In this document: positions 5,151-6,799 of the stretch, piece by piece | Numbering within the stretch: position 1 is the first letter of the stretch | How the letters are laid out: each line of letters opens with the position of its first letter | From: Chthonomonadaceae bacterium | GTDB lineage: Bacteria; Armatimonadota; Chthonomonadetes; Chthonomonadales; Chthonomonadaceae | NCBI GenBank assembly: GCA_025355115.1 | Contig: JANXLO010000425.1 | Span: 1 to 6,799 of the forward strand | Length of the DNA stretch: 6,799 nucleotides | Reading direction: 5' to 3' | The notes under the pieces: model-generated | What the model was told of the DNA's origin: nothing | Databases searched by the model: none | What the model saw: the letters and a program-made list of their open reading frames with translations, nothing else | Program-made: the position numbers and the translations under genes

Positions 5151-6605
5151 TTGTTGGGTCCGAGGAGTTCTGAAATCGTTCATTATGCGCTTTATAATTT
5201 AGGGGCGATGACGGTAGGCGCGCCATTTATCGCGGCGTACCTCACGCAGCGTTGGGTCTCCGGAAAGTCCCGTCCAGGCTGGGCGGAGCGCTGGGGGAAC
5301 CTGCCCGCCGAGCTACACAGCAGAGAGGGCGGCAGAAGGAGGCTGTGGGTGCACGCGGTGTCCGCAGGTGAGGTGGTCGCCGCCGTCCCCATTCTGCGGG
5401 AGCTACGACTCCGCCTGCCTCACGACGAAATACTGCTCTCGACCATAACCCCTGCCGGGCACGAGATGGCAGAGCAGCAGGCTCTGAAGTATGTTGACGG
5501 ACTGTTCTATTTCCCCTTCGATCTGCCATGGGTGGCCCGGCGCGTCGTCGGTCTCATTCGTCCCGCTGTGTTCGTCAGCCTGGAGAGCGAAATGTGGCCT
5601 AATCTCCTCCATGAGCTGAAACGGCAAGGCGCGACCACCGTGCTGGTCAACGGGCGCATCTCGGAGAAGAACTTCAAGCGGGTGCAGGGCCGAGTCGGCG
5701 GGTGGCTCTACCGCTGGATGCTGTCGAACATGGACGGCCTGCTCATGCAGTCGGACCGCGACGCGGAGCGAATCGGGGCGGTTGGGGCAGGCCAGGGAGT
5801 CTCGGTGCTCGGCAACTCTAAATTCGATCAGGAGATCGAGCGGCTCGACTCAGCGCAGGTCCTCTCACTGAGGCAGGAGCTGAAGCTGCCGCAGGATGCC
5901 CCGGTCTTCGTCGCGGGCAGCACCCGAAGCGCGGAGGAGGAGGCGGAGGTGATCACCGCCTACCGAACGATGCGGGAACAGCATCCCGAACTCTGCCTGC
6001 TGATCGCACCGCGTCAGATTGAGCGAGCGGACGCCCTCGCGACCGCGATGCGAGCGGAGGGACTCGAGCCGGTGCGCCGGACGCAGCTACAGGATGCTCC
6101 CTCGACCGCGCAGCACTTGATCCTCGATACGATTGGCGAACTGGCGAAAGTCTACGCGGTGGCGACCTTCGCCTTCGTCGGCAACAGCTTTGCCCCCGTC
6201 AACAAAGGCGGCGGCCAAAACCTTCTGCAGCCACTCGCGCACGGCAAGGCGGTTCTGTTTGGCCCACTAACCGCGACGACGCGATCCGAGGTAGCTCTTG
6301 CGACGGAGGCAGGAGTGGGCTTCGAAGTGGCGGATGCCGCCGATCTGGCGCGGCACGGCCTGCGCCTGCTGGGAGACTCTGCTCTGCGCTCTGACATTCG
6401 GGCGCGGTCGATCGCGCTGATCGCCGCCAATCAGGGGGTATCCGCGCGATATGCAGAGGCGGTCGTCGTGATGGCGGATAGGTCCGGCCGCTCCGACCCG
6501 CGCGACTTGCCCGCGCCTCCGTCCGACGATACGGTTACGGAGAAGGCGGACCGTGCCGGCAGGCAGCCGGAGGGCCGTCCGATCGAACGCCCTCAGCAGG
6601 CGTAG
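5151..6605 (+). CDS. waaA: 3-deoxy-D-manno-octulosonic acid (Kdo) transferase WaaA/KdtA
   Basis: WaaA (GT30, GT-B fold) moves Kdo from CMP-Kdo to lipid A precursor at the cytoplasmic face of the inner membrane; whether it adds one or more Kdo cannot be read from sequence. A hydrophobic N-terminal anchor (about 9-31) leads into AERWG (45-49). HAVSAGE (68-74) holds E74, matching the catalytic Glu of the family. LESEMWPN (144-151), NGRIS (167-171), GNSKFD (221-226) and GSTRSAEEE (256-264) follow. The nucleotide-site motif usually seen as GGHNxxEP reads GGQNLLQP (354-361), changing His and Glu to Gln. Length is 484 residues against 425 in E. coli, largely from a disordered-looking, Arg/Pro/Asp-rich tail after about residue 441. 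The start is uncertain: TTG at 5151 (or 5154) is the only upstream initiator in frame and lacks a ribosome site, while ATG at 5208 would remove most of the anchor. It lies 36 bases after the DUF374 gene, in the same frame. Confidence 0.92.
   Translation: MLGPRSSEIVHYALYNLGAMTVGAPFIAAYLTQRWVSGKSRPGWAERWGNLPAELHSREGGRRRLWVHAVSAGEVVAAVPILRELRLRLPHDEILLSTITPAGHEMAEQQALKYVDGLFYFPFDLPWVARRVVGLIRPAVFVSLESEMWPNLLHELKRQGATTVLVNGRISEKNFKRVQGRVGGWLYRWMLSNMDGLLMQSDRDAERIGAVGAGQGVSVLGNSKFDQEIERLDSAQVLSLRQELKLPQDAPVFVAGSTRSAEEEAEVITAYRTMREQHPELCLLIAPRQIERADALATAMRAEGLEPVRRTQLQDAPSTAQHLILDTIGELAKVYAVATFAFVGNSFAPVNKGGGQNLLQPLAHGKAVLFGPLTATTRSEVALATEAGVGFEVADAADLARHGLRLLGDSALRSDIRARSIALIAANQGVSARYAEAVVVMADRSGRSDPRDLPAPPSDDTVTEKADRAGRQPEGRPIERPQQA
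5170..5198 (+). promoter_or_regulatory. Possible sigma70-type promoter at the start of waaA
   Basis: A perfect TATAAT at 5193-5198 sits in an unusually AT-rich patch (TTTATAATTT) of this GC-rich region. CTGAAA at 5170-5175, four of six matches to TTGACA, lies exactly 17 bases upstream. Transcription would begin near 5205, almost at the in-frame ATG at 5208. The site falls after the largest intergenic gap of the operon, but inside the waaA frame if TTG 5151 is the start. It could give waaA-lpxK their own transcript. The TATAAT also simply encodes Tyr-Asn, so chance is a real alternative. Confidence 0.3.
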
Positions 6606-6609
6606 CCCC

Positions 6610-6799
6610 GTGAGCAATGCTTCCGACATCACTCTACATGACCGCAAATCAGCCTTCGAAAGCTATCTTCTCGCGGTGGCAAGGGGCAAGCCGGGCTTGT
6701 CTTCCTCACTGTTGAGAGGTCTGCTCTCCGCTCTCGCTCCCGTCTACTGCGCGGGACTGGAGCTCTATCTCCTTCCCTACAGCCTCGGCCTTCGCAAAC
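6610..6799 (+). CDS. lpxK: Tetraacyldisaccharide 4'-kinase LpxK, N-terminal part (runs off window end)
   Basis: LpxK phosphorylates the 4' position of the lipid A disaccharide with ATP at the inner membrane. Only 63 codons are present, from a GTG four bases after the waaA stop, with a weak AGG nine bases upstream. The segment LLRGLLSALAPVYCAGLELY at residues 39-58, followed by LLPYSLGLRK, resembles the amphipathic N-terminal membrane helix of LpxK (E. coli LLLPLSWLYGLVSGAIRL, then YKLKLKRAW). The P-loop (GNLTxGGxGKTP) would come shortly after the window end and cannot be checked. The first 37 or so residues, with many charged residues, are longer than the E. coli leader, so a later start is possible, though GTG 6610 fits the tight operon spacing. 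The call rests on the helix pattern plus position after waaA, where lpxK is often found. Confidence 0.75.
   Translation, partial: MSNASDITLHDRKSAFESYLLAVARGKPGLSSSLLRGLLSALAPVYCAGLELYLLPYSLGLRK

Noticed and set aside
1..6799. Defence system, mobile element, CRISPR, tRNA or other accessory island
   Set aside because: Every part of the window is accounted for by co-directional envelope-biosynthesis genes; no repeats, integrase or transposase, or structured RNA pattern was seen by eye.

Overview
The window is a compact, single-strand block of lipid A (endotoxin) and Kdo biosynthesis genes. It indicates a Gram-negative (diderm) bacterium with an LPS outer membrane. GC content looks high by eye, with strong G/C preference at third codon positions. 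The genes are clearly recognisable but distant from the E. coli versions: LpxB and MsbA carry insertions, WaaA has motif substitutions, and a DUF374 acyltransferase sits in the cluster instead of an LpxL/LpxM-type one. This points away from Gammaproteobacteria towards a deeper diderm phylum. An Armatimonadota-like lineage is my tentative guess from general familiarity, not a demonstrated assignment.

Layout, all on the + strand: the 3' end of fabZ, possibly the tail of an LpxC-FabZ fusion (1-354); lpxA from a TTG start (347-1147); lpxB (1154-2515); an MsbA-type ABC exporter (2512-4344); a DUF374 / lysophospholipid-acyltransferase-like protein (4353-5114); waaA/kdtA (about 5151-6605); and the first 63 codons of lpxK (6610 to the window end). 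Neighbours overlap by 4-8 bases or are 4-8 bases apart, except for 36 bases before waaA. This is the architecture of one translationally coupled operon. No gene-free stretch exceeds 40 bases, and I see no RNA gene, mobile element, repeat array, CRISPR or terminator.

Working together: FabZ belongs to fatty-acid elongation and draws on the same 3-hydroxyacyl-ACP pool as LpxA. LpxA puts the first acyl chain on UDP-GlcNAc and LpxB joins two acylated sugars into the disaccharide. LpxK phosphorylates the 4' position, WaaA adds Kdo, the DUF374 protein is a plausible late (secondary) acyltransferase, and the MsbA-like exporter flips the product across the inner membrane. The deacetylase LpxC, LpxD and a UDP-diacylglucosamine hydrolase (LpxH/LpxI/LpxG) are not visible here; LpxC would be expected just upstream.

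I see no wholly new system. The points worth checking are an internal insertion of about 70 residues and altered motifs in LpxB, an unusually long periplasmic TM5-TM6 loop in the exporter, His/Glu to Gln changes in the WaaA nucleotide-binding motif, an ambiguous waaA start beside a promoter-like sequence, and the DUF374 gene as the candidate secondary acyltransferase.
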